Below, piece by piece: positions 18,155 through 26,876 of a stretch of 33,536 nucleotides of DNA; the first letter of the stretch is position 1; every line of letters starts with the position of its first letter. Origin of the DNA: Levilactobacillus lanxiensis (GTDB taxonomy: Bacteria > Bacillota > Bacilli > Lactobacillales > Lactobacillaceae); contig NZ_BOLN01000012.1 in the NCBI RefSeq assembly GCF_016861655.1, forward strand, positions 1 to 33,536, read 5' to 3'. Both the position numbers and the translations under genes were made by a program. Under the pieces are notes generated by a model. It saw only the letters and a program-made list of their open reading frames with translations. It searched no databases and was not told the origin of the DNA.

Positions 18155-18189
18155 TTCAAAAATAAAAGGCTGGAAAAATTCTCCAACCT
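18155..18189 (-). terminator. sepM/ylbL terminator
   Basis: On the minus strand AGGTTGGA pairs with TCCAGCCT (one mismatch), followed by a T-rich stretch. It lies about 10 bases after the stop. Confidence 0.75.
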
Positions 18190-18200
18190 CATCACAAATC

Positions 18201-19250
18201 CTATTTATGTGTCTCCAGGTAGTGCACGGCGTCATTAAACGTCTTGACCGGCACAACCTTCATGTTTGGCGCGTACTTCTTCGCCGTTGCTTTGGCCAAT
18301 TGATAATTGGTCTGATGCTGCTCCTCATACTTCAGCAGGAGCTTAGACGGTTTCACGTACGGTGCAAAGAAGACCGTCGCCCCGGCGCGCTTGGCCGCGA
18401 TAATTTTCTTATCGATGCCACCAATTTCGCCGACGTTACCGTCACCATCAACGGTCCCGGTTCCCGCAATCTTCCGGCCGTGGCGCAAATTTTTTCCGGT
18501 GACCTGCGAGTAGACCTGCAGACTAAACATCAGCCCACCAGAAGGCCCACCGATTTGACCCGCGTCGATGGAGACCTTGGGCTTCGCAGTGACCTTCACA
18601 TTGTCCGTCAGCGTGATGCCGATTCCCGCCTTTTTGGTTGGCAGGCGCATCAGCTTCTTGGTCACCCGTTTTGTTTGACCATTGTGCTTATACGTAATGG
18701 TTGCCGGTTTCCCAACAGTTTGCTTCTGGATGTAACGTTGGTACCCGACCATCGAATTAAAATGGCGACCGTTGACCTTGGTCACGGTGTCACCCACCTT
18801 AAGCTTGCCAGCAAACGGTGACTTCGCATCCACGCTCAGCACGTAGATACCCAAATAACGCCGTGTCACCGGCTTGTGGGCCGCCTGATAGGCCGTGTAA
18901 ATGGATTCATTGATCGCACTCTGCATATAAAAGTCCTGAACCTTGTCATAGGTGGCATTACTTTCGCCCCCAGTAACATCATCCACACTTTCAATACTGT
19001 AGTAAGAATTTAACTTCGCGTATAAATACGTGGCAGGACGCGCCTGTGACAGGGCCACGGACGTAATCATGTACTTGCCCCCATACTTATCGGGATGCCC
19101 CGGCATGCTCACAAATGATTTTAAATTATCCGCCTCGCCTGGTCCCTCAATGTATTTGGGGAGTGGCAGGAAGAAAAATGCCAAAACCAGCACCGAAAGG
19201 CCAATCGTTACGATAATTTGCCGCCACTCACGGCGGGTCAATTTCCACAT
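18201..19250 (-). CDS. ylbL: PDZ-Lon-type membrane serine protease (SepM/YlbL)
   Basis: This 349-aa protein has one membrane anchor (about 13-31), an extracellular PDZ domain (about 130-200, YLGIYVLSV and PFAGKLKVGDTV) and a Lon-type S16 protease domain. Catalytic Ser237 lies in GGPSGGLMF, and Lys282 in GGIDKKIIAAKRAG. Streptococcal SepM trims a competence peptide; the substrate here is unknown. The ATG directly follows the coaD stop (TAA-ATG), with AGAAGGTGA inside coaD. It closes the ylbG-rsmD-coaD operon, a common firmicute order. Confidence 0.94.
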   Translation of the reverse strand: MWKLTRREWRQIIVTIGLSVLVLAFFFLPLPKYIEGPGEADNLKSFVSMPGHPDKYGGKYMITSVALSQARPATYLYAKLNSYYSIESVDDVTGGESNATYDKVQDFYMQSAINESIYTAYQAAHKPVTRRYLGIYVLSVDAKSPFAGKLKVGDTVTKVNGRHFNSMVGYQRYIQKQTVGKPATITYKHNGQTKRVTKKLMRLPTKKAGIGITLTDNVKVTAKPKVSIDAGQIGGPSGGLMFSLQVYSQVTGKNLRHGRKIAGTGTVDGDGNVGEIGGIDKKIIAAKRAGATVFFAPYVKPSKLLLKYEEQHQTNYQLAKATAKKYAPNMKVVPVKTFNDAVHYLETHK

Positions 19251-19736
19251 TTACTGTTCACCTTCTAAGCGCGCAACCATGGCATGGGCCACCACGGGCG
19301 GTACCAAATTGGTGAGGTCCCCGCCAAAACGCGCGACCTCCTTTAACAGACTCGAGGAAACGAACTGATACTGGGGGTCCGCCATCAAGCAAACCGTATC
19401 AACATTGTGGTCCAGCGTCCGGTTCATCCCCGCGATGCCCTGTTCATACTCAAAGTCCACGCTGTTGCGAATGCCCCGGACCAGCACGGTCGCCTGAATC
19501 GACTGCATGAAGCTCACCGTCAGACCACTTTCGACCCGTACGCTCACGTTAGGCAAGTCTTTCGTGGTCTCTTCAATAAAGGCCACCCGTTCCGCCGTTG
19601 TGAACAGGCCGCGCTTAGAAGTATTCTGCCCCACAGCGACAACCAGCTGATCAAAAATCTTACTGGCGCGAGTAATCAAATCCAGATGGCCATTGGTCAA
19701 CGGATCAAAGCTGCCTGGAAAGACCGCAATCGTCAT
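19251..19736 (-). CDS. coaD: Phosphopantetheine adenylyltransferase
   Basis: CoaD transfers AMP from ATP to 4'-phosphopantetheine, the fourth step of coenzyme A synthesis. The 161-aa protein starts with the nucleotidyltransferase signature GSFDPLTNGH (8-17) and ends with the VSSSLLKEVA block that binds ATP. The ATG at 19736 overlaps the rsmD stop by four bases (ATGA), so translation is probably coupled. Confidence 0.98.
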   Translation of the reverse strand: MTIAVFPGSFDPLTNGHLDLITRASKIFDQLVVAVGQNTSKRGLFTTAERVAFIEETTKDLPNVSVRVESGLTVSFMQSIQATVLVRGIRNSVDFEYEQGIAGMNRTLDHNVDTVCLMADPQYQFVSSSLLKEVARFGGDLTNLVPPVVAHAMVARLEGEQ

Positions 19737-20296
19737 TCAGCATCACTCCCCATTCCATAAATGGTCAGCTCAGTAATCCCGTAGTCCCGGCGTTCGATGA
19801 AGTGAAAGCCGTCAACGTCATCCGGTAATTTTGCCTGCTGGTCCGTTTCGCACACGATACGTGCCGTTGGTGTTAACAGATTTAATTCCCGTAGCCGTGC
19901 CATCTGCGCCACAATTTTTTGTTGGGCGTATGGCGGATCAAAGAAGACCAGGTCAAACTGGTCGCCACGATCAGACAACTCTTGCAGCGCCCGGTTCGCG
20001 TCCCGTTTTAAAATTTCAAAACGTTCCACGTCCTTGGTAACCGCTACGTTGTCCTTGATCGTTTGAATCGCCGCGTACTGACGGTCAATCAAAACGGCCT
20101 TTTCGATTCCCCGGGATACGGCTTCAATGCTGAGGCCCCCGGAACCGGCAAAGAGGTCCAGACTCCGGCCACCCTCAAAGTAAGGCCCAATAATGTTGAA
20201 CAGGGCTTCCTTAACTTTATCCGTGGTTGGTCGCGTGGCCATGCCAGGAACGGCCTTCAACCGCCGGCCACCAAAATCACCAGCTACAATTCTCAT
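19733..20296 (-). CDS. rsmD: 16S rRNA (guanine-966-N2) methyltransferase
   Basis: RsmD methylates the N2 of G966 in small-subunit rRNA. The 187-aa protein has the family start MRIVAGDFGGRRL, the SAM-binding DLFAGSGGLSIEAVSRG (47-63) and catalytic DPPY (120-123). The ATG overlaps the ylbG stop by four bases (ATGA). coaD begins inside its stop codon in the same way. Confidence 0.97.
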   Translation of the reverse strand: MRIVAGDFGGRRLKAVPGMATRPTTDKVKEALFNIIGPYFEGGRSLDLFAGSGGLSIEAVSRGIEKAVLIDRQYAAIQTIKDNVAVTKDVERFEILKRDANRALQELSDRGDQFDLVFFDPPYAQQKIVAQMARLRELNLLTPTARIVCETDQQAKLPDDVDGFHFIERRDYGITELTIYGMGSDAE

Positions 20297-20586
20297 TCTT
20301 CATCATCCTCTGCTTCAGGGTCTTGGTGGGCCGTCATTTCTTCGGCGACCCCGTTAAACGTTTCACTGATTTCTGGCCGTGCTGAAGCCACTACGCGCTT
20401 CACAAAACGCAATTGACTCAGCTGGTCAGTTAAACTCTTGACGTCCTCTTGATTGACGTAGAGGACCACGTAACGCATCTTCTTTGACACGTACATCACG
20501 GTCCCGTAGCGCTTTAGTTGGCGCGTCTGCTTTAAGCTATAGGTATAGACAATCAGACTCTGCCGCGCTTGCATTTCAAATGCCAT
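20293..20586 (-). CDS. ylbG: YlbG family (DUF2129) protein
   Basis: A 97-aa cytosolic protein of the YlbG/DUF2129 family, of unknown function. The family is recognised by position before rsmD-coaD and by segments such as QSLIVYTYSLKQTRQL and YVSKKMRYVVLYV. The C-terminal end is acidic. The ATG follows AAGGAGGA. Repeat copy A lies about 45 bases upstream. I could not assign a promoter, so the operon may be read from ftsW through the repeat or start within it. Confidence 0.9.
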   Translation of the reverse strand: MAFEMQARQSLIVYTYSLKQTRQLKRYGTVMYVSKKMRYVVLYVNQEDVKSLTDQLSQLRFVKRVVASARPEISETFNGVAEEMTAHQDPEAEDDEE

Positions 20587-20929
20587 TCGTTCGTCCTCCT
20601 TCTTTTACGGGCTAAACCAGTCCGCCTCCGGGCTGGTGAAAATGGGCCGGGACGCGGTGGGCGGCCGTCCGGAGCCAAAGAACGGTCTCCAGACTTACTT
20701 TGAACCGCTGAAAAACGCGTTTCAAAGATACCAATTCCCTAAACGGCAAAATTCACCGTTAAGGGAATTCCCACGGCTAAGCCCATTTTCACCAGCCCTG
20801 CGGCTAACACTAGTTCATCTCATATAGAACTTTGCTATCATAAGTTATCATTTATTACTCAGAAACAATTTGCATTATCTCTAATTGCATCAGGAATAGA
20901 TTAGTGGCTCAATACTTATACCTCACAAA
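20587..20929. other. Non-coding stretch between ylbG and ftsW
   Basis: Apart from repeat copy A (20630-20798) and the ylbG ribosome binding site, it holds about 130 AT-rich bases next to ftsW. Several weak minus-strand promoter-like hexamers occur (for example TTGAGC with TGCAAT, 17 bp apart), none convincing. No clear ftsW terminator is seen. Confidence 0.5.
20630..20798 (+). repeat. Structured dispersed repeat, copy A
   Basis: Perfect 18-bp outer arms (GGGCTGGTGAAAATGGGC at 20630-20647 and its complement at 20781-20798) close three inner hairpins: stem 1 at 20667-20694, stem 2 at 20698-20727 and stem 3 at 20733-20769. It belongs to the same subfamily as copy B, sharing AAAATGGGCCGG and CTTTGAACC. 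It is oriented against both flanking genes. The structure is drawn by eye. Confidence 0.82.
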
Positions 20930-22084
20930 TTAGTTCGTCATCCGGTAACGCTTTTGCCGGGCACTAATGTTCATGACGACCCCCATTACCAGTGCCAGGG
21001 TCCACGTACTGGAACCCCCGTAACTGATGAATGGGAACGTAACCCCGGTGATTGGGAGGAAACCTAAGACCCCGCCCAGGTTAAACGACGTCTGCACAGC
21101 CAAATAGGTGGCCGCCCCGTAACACACTAGGGACTGATAAGTCGAATTGCTTCGAACACCGATTAGCACGGTCCGTAAGATAATCACAAAGAGTAATGTG
21201 ACGACGGCCAGCGCCGTAATCAAGCCTAACTCTTCAGTCAAAATAGCCATGATAAAGTCGGTGTTGGGTTCGGGCAAGTACCCCGTCTTTTGGATACTAT
21301 TCCCCCAACCGACACCAAAAATCCCCCCATTACTAATCGCATAATAGGAATTAACCAACTGTTGCCCCACACCTTGAGCATGTTCAAAGGGATTCATGAA
21401 GGCTACGATTCGTTGTAACTGATAGGACCCTTTTCCTGCGGACGACGTTGCTAACCAGGAAAGCGCCGGCATGAGCACGAAAATACCTAAAGCGATGATC
21501 CCGGTAAAAATAACCTTAGCCAAACGTGAGGCAAAACCGCTACTTAAGAACAGGACAAACATGATAGCCCCGTTGATGGCTGCCCCCCCTAAGTCGGGTT
21601 GCTTCATAATCAAGGCCAAAATAATCGCGCAAACTAATAGTGGCTTTTGCATCGTCGACCACCAACTGTATTCCTCTAAATCATCCTGGCGATTCGTAAT
21701 CACGTTTGATAACCAAATAATGATATAGAACTTAATGAATTCAGCTGGTTGAATGTTAATGGGTCCTAGGCTGATCCAGCCAGCGGCCCCATTGACGGTT
21801 TCACCCCTAATCAGCAGGAAGAACAGCGCCCCATAGGCAAAGTACCCGGCGATCTTCAACAGTCGTTTATTCCGCAACTTATTAATGTTCATCATAATCA
21901 TAAACCCCAGGATGGCTAATCCCAGGAAGACATACAGCGCCTGTTTAATTAAATAACTACCAGGGCTCCCCCCATTTTGCGTGCCGATGTCGGCACTGGC
22001 GGAATACACCATCACAATCCCGAAGACACTCAAAATCAAATAAGGCACCAGTAACCAATAATCCAAATATTTTAACTTTCGCAT
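20930..22084 (-). CDS. ftsW: FtsW/RodA/SpoVE family septal peptidoglycan polymerase
   Basis: A polytopic SEDS protein (about ten membrane segments) that polymerises peptidoglycan from lipid II at the septum with a partner PBP. GIVMVYSAS near the N-terminus, PAEFIKFYIIIW and the C-terminal GFLPITGVTFPFISYGGSS are SEDS signatures. I choose ATG at 22084 (384 aa), with GGAG twelve bases upstream; a TTG at 22102 would add six residues. FtsW is preferred over RodA because of the typA neighbour, but the assignment between paralogues is inferred. A typA terminator precedes it. Confidence 0.92.
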   Translation of the reverse strand: MRKLKYLDYWLLVPYLILSVFGIVMVYSASADIGTQNGGSPGSYLIKQALYVFLGLAILGFMIMMNINKLRNKRLLKIAGYFAYGALFFLLIRGETVNGAAGWISLGPINIQPAEFIKFYIIIWLSNVITNRQDDLEEYSWWSTMQKPLLVCAIILALIMKQPDLGGAAINGAIMFVLFLSSGFASRLAKVIFTGIIALGIFVLMPALSWLATSSAGKGSYQLQRIVAFMNPFEHAQGVGQQLVNSYYAISNGGIFGVGWGNSIQKTGYLPEPNTDFIMAILTEELGLITALAVVTLLFVIILRTVLIGVRSNSTYQSLVCYGAATYLAVQTSFNLGGVLGFLPITGVTFPFISYGGSSTWTLALVMGVVMNISARQKRYRMTN

Positions 22085-22167
22085 ACGATTGATTCGCTCC
22101 AAGTCTACCGCCGTCTAGCGGTAATCGAATGCTCTTATTATAGCATAGCTCGCTCACGATTTTGGCA

Positions 22168-22217
22168 CAAAAAAAAAACGGTAAGGCCCGTGAGTTCCCT
22201 CACTAGGTCTTACCGTT
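22168..22217 (-). terminator. typA terminator
   Basis: A long stem (22177-22194 with 22199-22217, small bulge) is followed on the minus strand by about ten Ts. It lies right after the typA stop. Confidence 0.93.
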
Positions 22218-22238
22218 AAAATTTATTTAAGGTTTAAA

Positions 22239-24083
22239 TTACTTCCGTGAAGCAGTCTTCCGCTTCTTGGCAGCCTTTTCACGTTCACCGGTGTTCAGAA
22301 TTTGCTTCCGAAGACGAACGTGTTCTGGGGTGATTTCACAGTATTCATCTTCGTTGATGAATTCCAGTGATTCTTCCAAGGACATCTTCAAAGGTGATTT
22401 AACCTTGGCGATATCTTCAGAACCAGCGGCCCGGACGTTGGTTTGGTTACGACCACGCGTGATGTTGACAGAAATGTCGTTGTCACGGCTGTTTTGGCCG
22501 ATAATCATCCCTTCGTAAACTTCAGTCCCGGCGTCAGTAAAGATGATCCCACGGTCTTGCACAGCCATGATAGCGTAAGTCGTTACCTTACCAGAGTTGA
22601 TGGAAACCAAAGTCCCGTTATGACGACCAGGGTTCCAGTTCTTGATAACTGGCATGTACTTAGAGAACGTGTGGTTCATGATCCCGTATCCACGAGTTAA
22701 GGACAGGAATTCAGTTGAGTAACCGATTAACCCACGTGATGGGGCAATGAAGGTCAAACGCGTTTGACCATTCCCAACGGCTTCCATGTTCTTCATTTCA
22801 CCCTTACGCTTAGATAAGGTATCGATGATTGAACCAGTGTATTCGTCAGGGGTATCGATTTGAACTGATTCGAATGGTTCGCAACGAACGTTATCGATTG
22901 TTCTGTAGATAACTTCTGGACGAGAAGCTTGCAATTCGTAACCTTCGCGACGCATCGTTTCAATCAGGATGGACAAGTGAAGTTCACCACGACCAGAAAC
23001 GACCCAGGCACCAGGATTGTCGGTGTCATCGACACGTAAGGAAACATCGGTATGCAATTCACGCTTCAAACGTTCTTCGATTTGACGAGACGTCACGAAC
23101 TTACCTTCGCGACCAGCAAATGGTGAGTCGTTGGTCCGGAAAGTCATTTGCAGCGTTGGTTCGTCAATCCGCAAGACTGGAAGTGGTTCCAACGTGTCAG
23201 GAGCCACAACAGTTTCCCCAACGTTGATTTCATCCATCCCAGATACGGCGATCAAGTCACCGGCTTGGGCTTCGTTGATTTCCAAACGCTTCAAACCGAA
23301 GAAACCAAATAACTTGGTAACCCGGAAGTTTTGCTTAGAACCGTCAAGCTTCATAACAGTAACGTTGTCACCAACCTTAACCTTCCCGCGGAAGATCCGG
23401 CCAATCCCAATCCGACCAACGAAATCGTTGTAATCGAGCATGGCAACTTGGAACTGTAAAGGTTCGTCAGTGTTGTCAATTGGGGCTGGAATGTGCTTGA
23501 TGATAGTGTCAAAGACAGGCTTCATCGTGTGTTCTTGTGAGGAGATTTCTGGCTCGTAGCTAGAAGTCCCGTTCATAGCTGAGGCGTAAACCACTGGGAA
23601 GTCCAATTGGTCTTCGTCCGCACCTAATTCGATGAAGAGGTCTAAGACTTCGTCAACGACTTCGGAAGGACGGGCGCCTTCACGGTCAACCTTGTTGATA
23701 ACCACGATTGGGGTTAAGTGTTGATCGAGGGCCTTCTTCAAAACGAAACGGGTTTGTGGCATCGTACCTTCGTAGGCATCGACAACCAACAGAACGCCGT
23801 CAACCATGCGCATGATCCGTTCCACTTCACCACCAAAGTCGGCGTGTCCTGGGGTATCCAAGATGTTGATTTGCTTGTCGCCGTAACGAACAGCGGTGTT
23901 CTTGGACAGGATCGTAATGCCCCGTTCCTTTTCGATTGCGTTAGTATCCATGGCACGGTCGTCAATGGCCGTGTGTTCGTCTAACGTATCGGATTGTTTC
24001 AGCATTTCGTTAACCAGGGTCGTCTTCCCGTGGTCAACGTGGGCAATGATGGCAATGTTACGGATATCATCTCTGATTTTCAA
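22239..24083 (-). CDS. typA: Ribosome-associated GTPase TypA/BipA
   Basis: TypA is a translational GTPase, related to EF-G and LepA, that binds ribosomes and supports assembly and stress growth. The 614-aa protein carries AHVDHGKT at 14-21, DTPGHADF in G3, NKVDR in G4 and the BipA-specific C-terminal domain ([14 protein letters not shown]). I set the start at TTG 24083, eight bases after AAAGGAAG. The frame continues to an ATG 14 codons upstream, but that extension lacks family similarity and has no ribosome site. It has its own promoter. Confidence 0.96.
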   Translation of the reverse strand: MKIRDDIRNIAIIAHVDHGKTTLVNEMLKQSDTLDEHTAIDDRAMDTNAIEKERGITILSKNTAVRYGDKQINILDTPGHADFGGEVERIMRMVDGVLLVVDAYEGTMPQTRFVLKKALDQHLTPIVVINKVDREGARPSEVVDEVLDLFIELGADEDQLDFPVVYASAMNGTSSYEPEISSQEHTMKPVFDTIIKHIPAPIDNTDEPLQFQVAMLDYNDFVGRIGIGRIFRGKVKVGDNVTVMKLDGSKQNFRVTKLFGFFGLKRLEINEAQAGDLIAVSGMDEINVGETVVAPDTLEPLPVLRIDEPTLQMTFRTNDSPFAGREGKFVTSRQIEERLKRELHTDVSLRVDDTDNPGAWVVSGRGELHLSILIETMRREGYELQASRPEVIYRTIDNVRCEPFESVQIDTPDEYTGSIIDTLSKRKGEMKNMEAVGNGQTRLTFIAPSRGLIGYSTEFLSLTRGYGIMNHTFSKYMPVIKNWNPGRHNGTLVSINSGKVTTYAIMAVQDRGIIFTDAGTEVYEGMIIGQNSRDNDISVNITRGRNQTNVRAAGSEDIAKVKSPLKMSLEESLEFINEDEYCEITPEHVRLRKQILNTGEREKAAKKRKTASRK

Positions 24084-24152
24084 GTGTATTTCTTCCTTTC
24101 GTGCTTGGTGAATTAGATGGATCACGGCATGCTTACGTCTGTAAGTACGCTT

Positions 24153-24181
24153 ATTGTAGCGTCAATAGCTGGTAAAGTCCA
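24153..24181 (-). promoter_or_regulatory. typA promoter
   Basis: Minus-strand -35 TGGACT (24176-24181) and -10 TACAAT (24153-24158), 17 bp apart. The leader contains a small CTTAC/GTAAG hairpin. Confidence 0.65.
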
Positions 24182-24201
24182 TCCGTATCGGCCAGCCGCA
24201 T

Positions 24202-24226
24202 AAAAAAACTGTGACAGGGTCACAGT
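24202..24226 (-). terminator. Terminator overlapping the suhB stop codon
   Basis: The stem ACTGTGAC (24208-24215 with 24219-24226) is followed on the minus strand by seven Ts. Its first arm contains the last codons and the TGA of the upstream gene (24220-24222). Confidence 0.88.
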
Positions 24227-25011
24227 GAGACGTCATCTTCTTCGATTCGGAGAATATCACGTTGCGCTTTTTTCGTCGCTACTAGTACAAGATTAGATGA
24301 TAACATATCGAGTGGTTTTCCGTCAATAGTCGACACTTGAACCCCCAACTCATTTAGCAGGACTTGACCTGCCGCGATGTCCCAAGGTTTCAGATGCGAA
24401 ATGTACCCCAACGTCTTGCCATTCATGATATTAATCATTTCGATTCCGGCACTTCCTAGGACGCGCATCCCCGAACTGACGTGAATAATTTCTTGCATGT
24501 GCGCCACATCATGAATCACTAAGGGACCACTGGCACCAATCAAGCCATCGGCCAACGCAATATCGGCCGGCGCTGCGAGTTGCCGATCATCGGCCCAAAC
24601 GCCGCCCAGTTGCGGTCCACCGTGGTACAGCACGTCATTCATGACATCATAGATGTACCCTAACTGACCAACGCCGTCCTGGTAGATGCCAATCATGATG
24701 GCAAAGTTATCTTGCTGTTTCACAAAGTTCATTGTGCCATCAATGGGGTCAACGATCCAGACCCGACCGTCGAGACTGGTGAGTTCATCCCCAAAGCCCT
24801 CTTCGCCTAAAACCTGAGCGGTGGGATCAATTTCGCGGATACCGGCGATCAAAAATTTTTCATTGGCACGGTCCACATTAGTGACCAAATCTTTGCGATT
24901 ACTTTTTTCAGCGACCGTCAAAGGATCTTGCATTTTCGTTAAAACCCGTTGCCGAGCCTCTTTTAATAACTTAATAATTGCGGTGTTGAGTTGCTGCCAA
25001 TCTTGGCTCAT
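24220..25011 (-). CDS. suhB: Inositol monophosphatase family protein
   Basis: A 263-aa Mg-dependent phosphatase of the IMPase/FIG superfamily. The metal site is visible: GEE (Glu70), IVDPIDGTMNF (Asp88, Asp91) and a C-terminal KPWDIAAGQ. Substrate could be inositol phosphate, PAP or another sugar phosphate and cannot be chosen from sequence. The ATG comes one base after the UPF0223 stop, so the two are coupled. In Bacillus the same neighbour pair is yktA-yktC. The gene's end forms half of its terminator. Confidence 0.92.
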   Translation of the reverse strand: MSQDWQQLNTAIIKLLKEARQRVLTKMQDPLTVAEKSNRKDLVTNVDRANEKFLIAGIREIDPTAQVLGEEGFGDELTSLDGRVWIVDPIDGTMNFVKQQDNFAIMIGIYQDGVGQLGYIYDVMNDVLYHGGPQLGGVWADDRQLAAPADIALADGLIGASGPLVIHDVAHMQEIIHVSSGMRVLGSAGIEMINIMNGKTLGYISHLKPWDIAAGQVLLNELGVQVSTIDGKPLDMLSSNLVLVATKKAQRDILRIEEDDVSL

Positions 25012-25012
25012 G

Positions 25013-25303
25013 CTACGCCTGTCCTTTCATCTTAATCTGACCATCTTCCTGCCGGGCCCGTTTCATTGTCCGGTAAATGCTATACCCGGCTGCCTCTTCA
25101 AAAGACTTGTCGAGTTGTTTTTCCATGAATTTTTGCGGAACGACCGTCTGAAATGCCCGGTAGGCGTCCAACAGCTCGCTGCTAGCCACGCCGCGGGGCA
25201 ACTCATACGCGTCTTCTACCCGTTGATAGAGCGCGGTCACTGCAACGATATCTTCAGTCGACCAATCTGGTTCTAAGGGGTAAGCATAGTTATTCGGTTC
25301 CAT
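25013..25303 (-). CDS. UPF0223 family protein
   Basis: A 96-aa protein of the UPF0223 (YktA) family, of unknown function. Recognisable features are YPLEPDWSTEDIV at the start, helical repeats and SFEEAAGYSIYRTMK near the end. The ATG follows directly on the stop of the upstream gene (TAA-ATG), with GGAAGGA inside that gene. The next gene starts after one base. It is therefore the middle of a three-gene operon. Confidence 0.92.
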   Translation of the reverse strand: MEPNNYAYPLEPDWSTEDIVAVTALYQRVEDAYELPRGVASSELLDAYRAFQTVVPQKFMEKQLDKSFEEAAGYSIYRTMKRARQEDGQIKMKGQA

Positions 25304-26212
25304 TTAAGCTCGTCCTTCCGTTTGCTGACCGGCAATGGTCGCAATGTTTTCCCGTAGCGTCGTAATCTGCTCGGTAAATTCTTGTTGTTCATCTTCAGAT
25401 AAGACTAAATTAGTCAGATGCTTGACCCCACTACCATTCACCAACACAGGGGTCGCTGCGGCGTAAACTGGCGCCTCATCGTGAATATTCGTGACCGAGG
25501 CAATTAGGGGTTGATTCGTCAAATCGGCCTCTAGCAGGCGAATAAGTGCCATAGAACGCAACAGTCGTTGGTCCGTCCCAGCCTCACGTTGAAGCCAATG
25601 ACTCATTTTACCTAAGTCATCCGCGTTAAACTTGGCGTCTTCGTTAGCCAGATACATCAAAATAGGGGCAGGCCCCACGTAAGTCCGGCTCCACGCCACA
25701 ATGGGCTTATCTGCCGTCCCAACAACAGCCGCCTGAATCGCCGCCACGCCGACCCCGAGTCGTTCAGCCAAGCGGTACGTTAATAGCCGCGCCAATGGGA
25801 AGGTTCCCAGGCCCCAAATTTGGCTCTGGTTTAATCCAGAGAATTTCCAGGCAAAGTAGGTCAACAATTCATCATGCTCACCACAGAAAACTAATTGCCC
25901 CTTAAACCCATTTTCTACGATTCGGTTCATGAACACTCGTAATTCAGCGACTTCAGCCGCCGGAACGGTTTCAGCATCTGCCCGATCAAGTAAAACCAAC
26001 CAAGTGGCCTTACCATAGTCCACGGCCGTCCCCACCCGTAGCGTCATCCGAGGACACAGGGCACTGGCCACCACCAACGCTTGATACCGCGGGGCGTCGT
26101 CAGTTACATTCGGGATCACAACACATTCCAATGGCAAATCTGCCACCAGTAATTGCCGGATAAACCGACTTGCCTGATCAAAGTTTCCTTGAATAATCAA
26201 CGTTGGCTTCAT
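25304..26212 (-). CDS. Degenerate lactate/malate dehydrogenase-like protein
   Basis: This 302-aa protein aligns by eye with the L-2-hydroxyacid dehydrogenase fold. LLTYFAWKFSGL and LARLLTYRLAERLGV correspond to the (I)LTY(V)AWK(I)SG and DSARFR...LGV blocks, and the spacing is preserved. Catalytic residues are gone: the GEHGD histidine site reads GTADK, and the Asp of DSAR is replaced, although the Arg remains. The N-terminal nucleotide-binding glycine motif is also poor. It is probably catalytically dead or repurposed. The ATG follows AAAGGAGG; a longer frame upstream is rejected. It leads the operon with UPF0223 and the IMPase gene. Function unknown. Confidence 0.82.
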   Translation of the reverse strand: MKPTLIIQGNFDQASRFIRQLLVADLPLECVVIPNVTDDAPRYQALVVASALCPRMTLRVGTAVDYGKATWLVLLDRADAETVPAAEVAELRVFMNRIVENGFKGQLVFCGEHDELLTYFAWKFSGLNQSQIWGLGTFPLARLLTYRLAERLGVGVAAIQAAVVGTADKPIVAWSRTYVGPAPILMYLANEDAKFNADDLGKMSHWLQREAGTDQRLLRSMALIRLLEADLTNQPLIASVTNIHDEAPVYAAATPVLVNGSGVKHLTNLVLSEDEQQEFTEQITTLRENIATIAGQQTEGRA

Positions 26213-26296
26213 AGTGACCCTCCTTTTGCCCAATTCACGTTCTCTCTCACCCAGACGCACACGGTGTGGTCCGGGTAAAACGCAAGTCATAGCTCC

Positions 26297-26324
26297 ATTA
26301 TAAGTGAACGCCCGGGGATAGCAA
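26297..26324 (-). promoter_or_regulatory. Promoter of the LDH-like/UPF0223/suhB operon
   Basis: Minus-strand -35 TTGCTA (26319-26324), a 16-bp spacer and a perfect -10 TATAAT (26297-26302). Confidence 0.75.
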
Positions 26325-26402
26325 GCTGTAACAATCAACTTTTTATGTTCTAAAATTTTAAGAATGAGCACCCATTTCACACGCCTCTTGCCAGCGCCTA
26401 CC

Positions 26403-26559
26403 GGGCGGTAAAAATGGGCCGGAACGCTGGGGGCAGGACGGTTGAAGCCAAAGTGCGGTCTTCAACCTCGCTTTGAACCGAAGACCACGTTTCAAAGTCG
26501 CCATTTTCTAGCCAAAGGCCAGCCAGAAAATCCCCCGGCTGAGCCCATTTTTACCACCC
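26403..26559 (+). repeat. Structured dispersed repeat, copy B
   Basis: Outer arms (26403-26419 with 26543-26559, one mismatch) enclose stem 1 (26440-26467, GGTTGAAG/CTTCAACC), stem 2 (26471-26497) and stem 3 (26503-26531). Relative to copy A, a G-C pair of the outer stem has become A-T on both sides, and most stem-1 pairs are replaced by other complementary pairs. Confidence 0.82.
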
Positions 26560-26787
26560 TCCCGGCTGACATATGTTCCCCAACAAGTTACTTGTTGAAA
26601 CCCAGAAAAAGGTTGACTGTCACTGCCTGCTATCGTGCCTATCAATATTGTGCTGTCCTCCCAATCATAATCCAGTAAAACATTTCCGCGCCTTTTACCT
26701 CTACTGTGAGCGTCATGACTCAATGCCTTGACCGATACGAACGATGAAAGTTGCCACCTTGTTATCACCAGTCACACCCGTTGTACT

Positions 26788-26829
26788 GGGTTTGGGTTTG
26801 GGTTTGGGTTTGGGTTTGGGTTTGGGTTT
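26788..26829 (+). repeat. Seven-unit GGGTTT tandem repeat
   Basis: Seven perfect GGGTTT units are followed by GG. The G-rich plus strand can in principle form a G-quadruplex. It sits about 50 bases from repeat copy D. A C-rich, partly complementary tract (CCAAACCAAAACCC, 27119-27132) lies on the other side of copy D. Confidence 0.95.
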
Positions 26830-26876
26830 GGCTAAACCCGTTTCACAGACCACCCGCCATCAAGAGCCGGAGGAAG

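Noticed and set aside
20636..20827. 63-codon plus-strand frame inside repeat copy A
   Set aside because: The related copy B has a stop in the equivalent frame; what is conserved is base pairing, not a protein.
24084..24125. Upstream ATG for typA adding 14 residues
   Set aside because: The TTG at 24083 has a correctly spaced AAAGGAAG; the extension is unlike TypA proteins.
26213..26380. N-terminal extension of the LDH-like protein
   Set aside because: It covers the promoter; the ATG at 26212 follows AAAGGAGG.
26508..26768. 86-codon minus-strand frame upstream of copy B
   Set aside because: No ribosome site and no recognisable protein character; it runs into the repeat.
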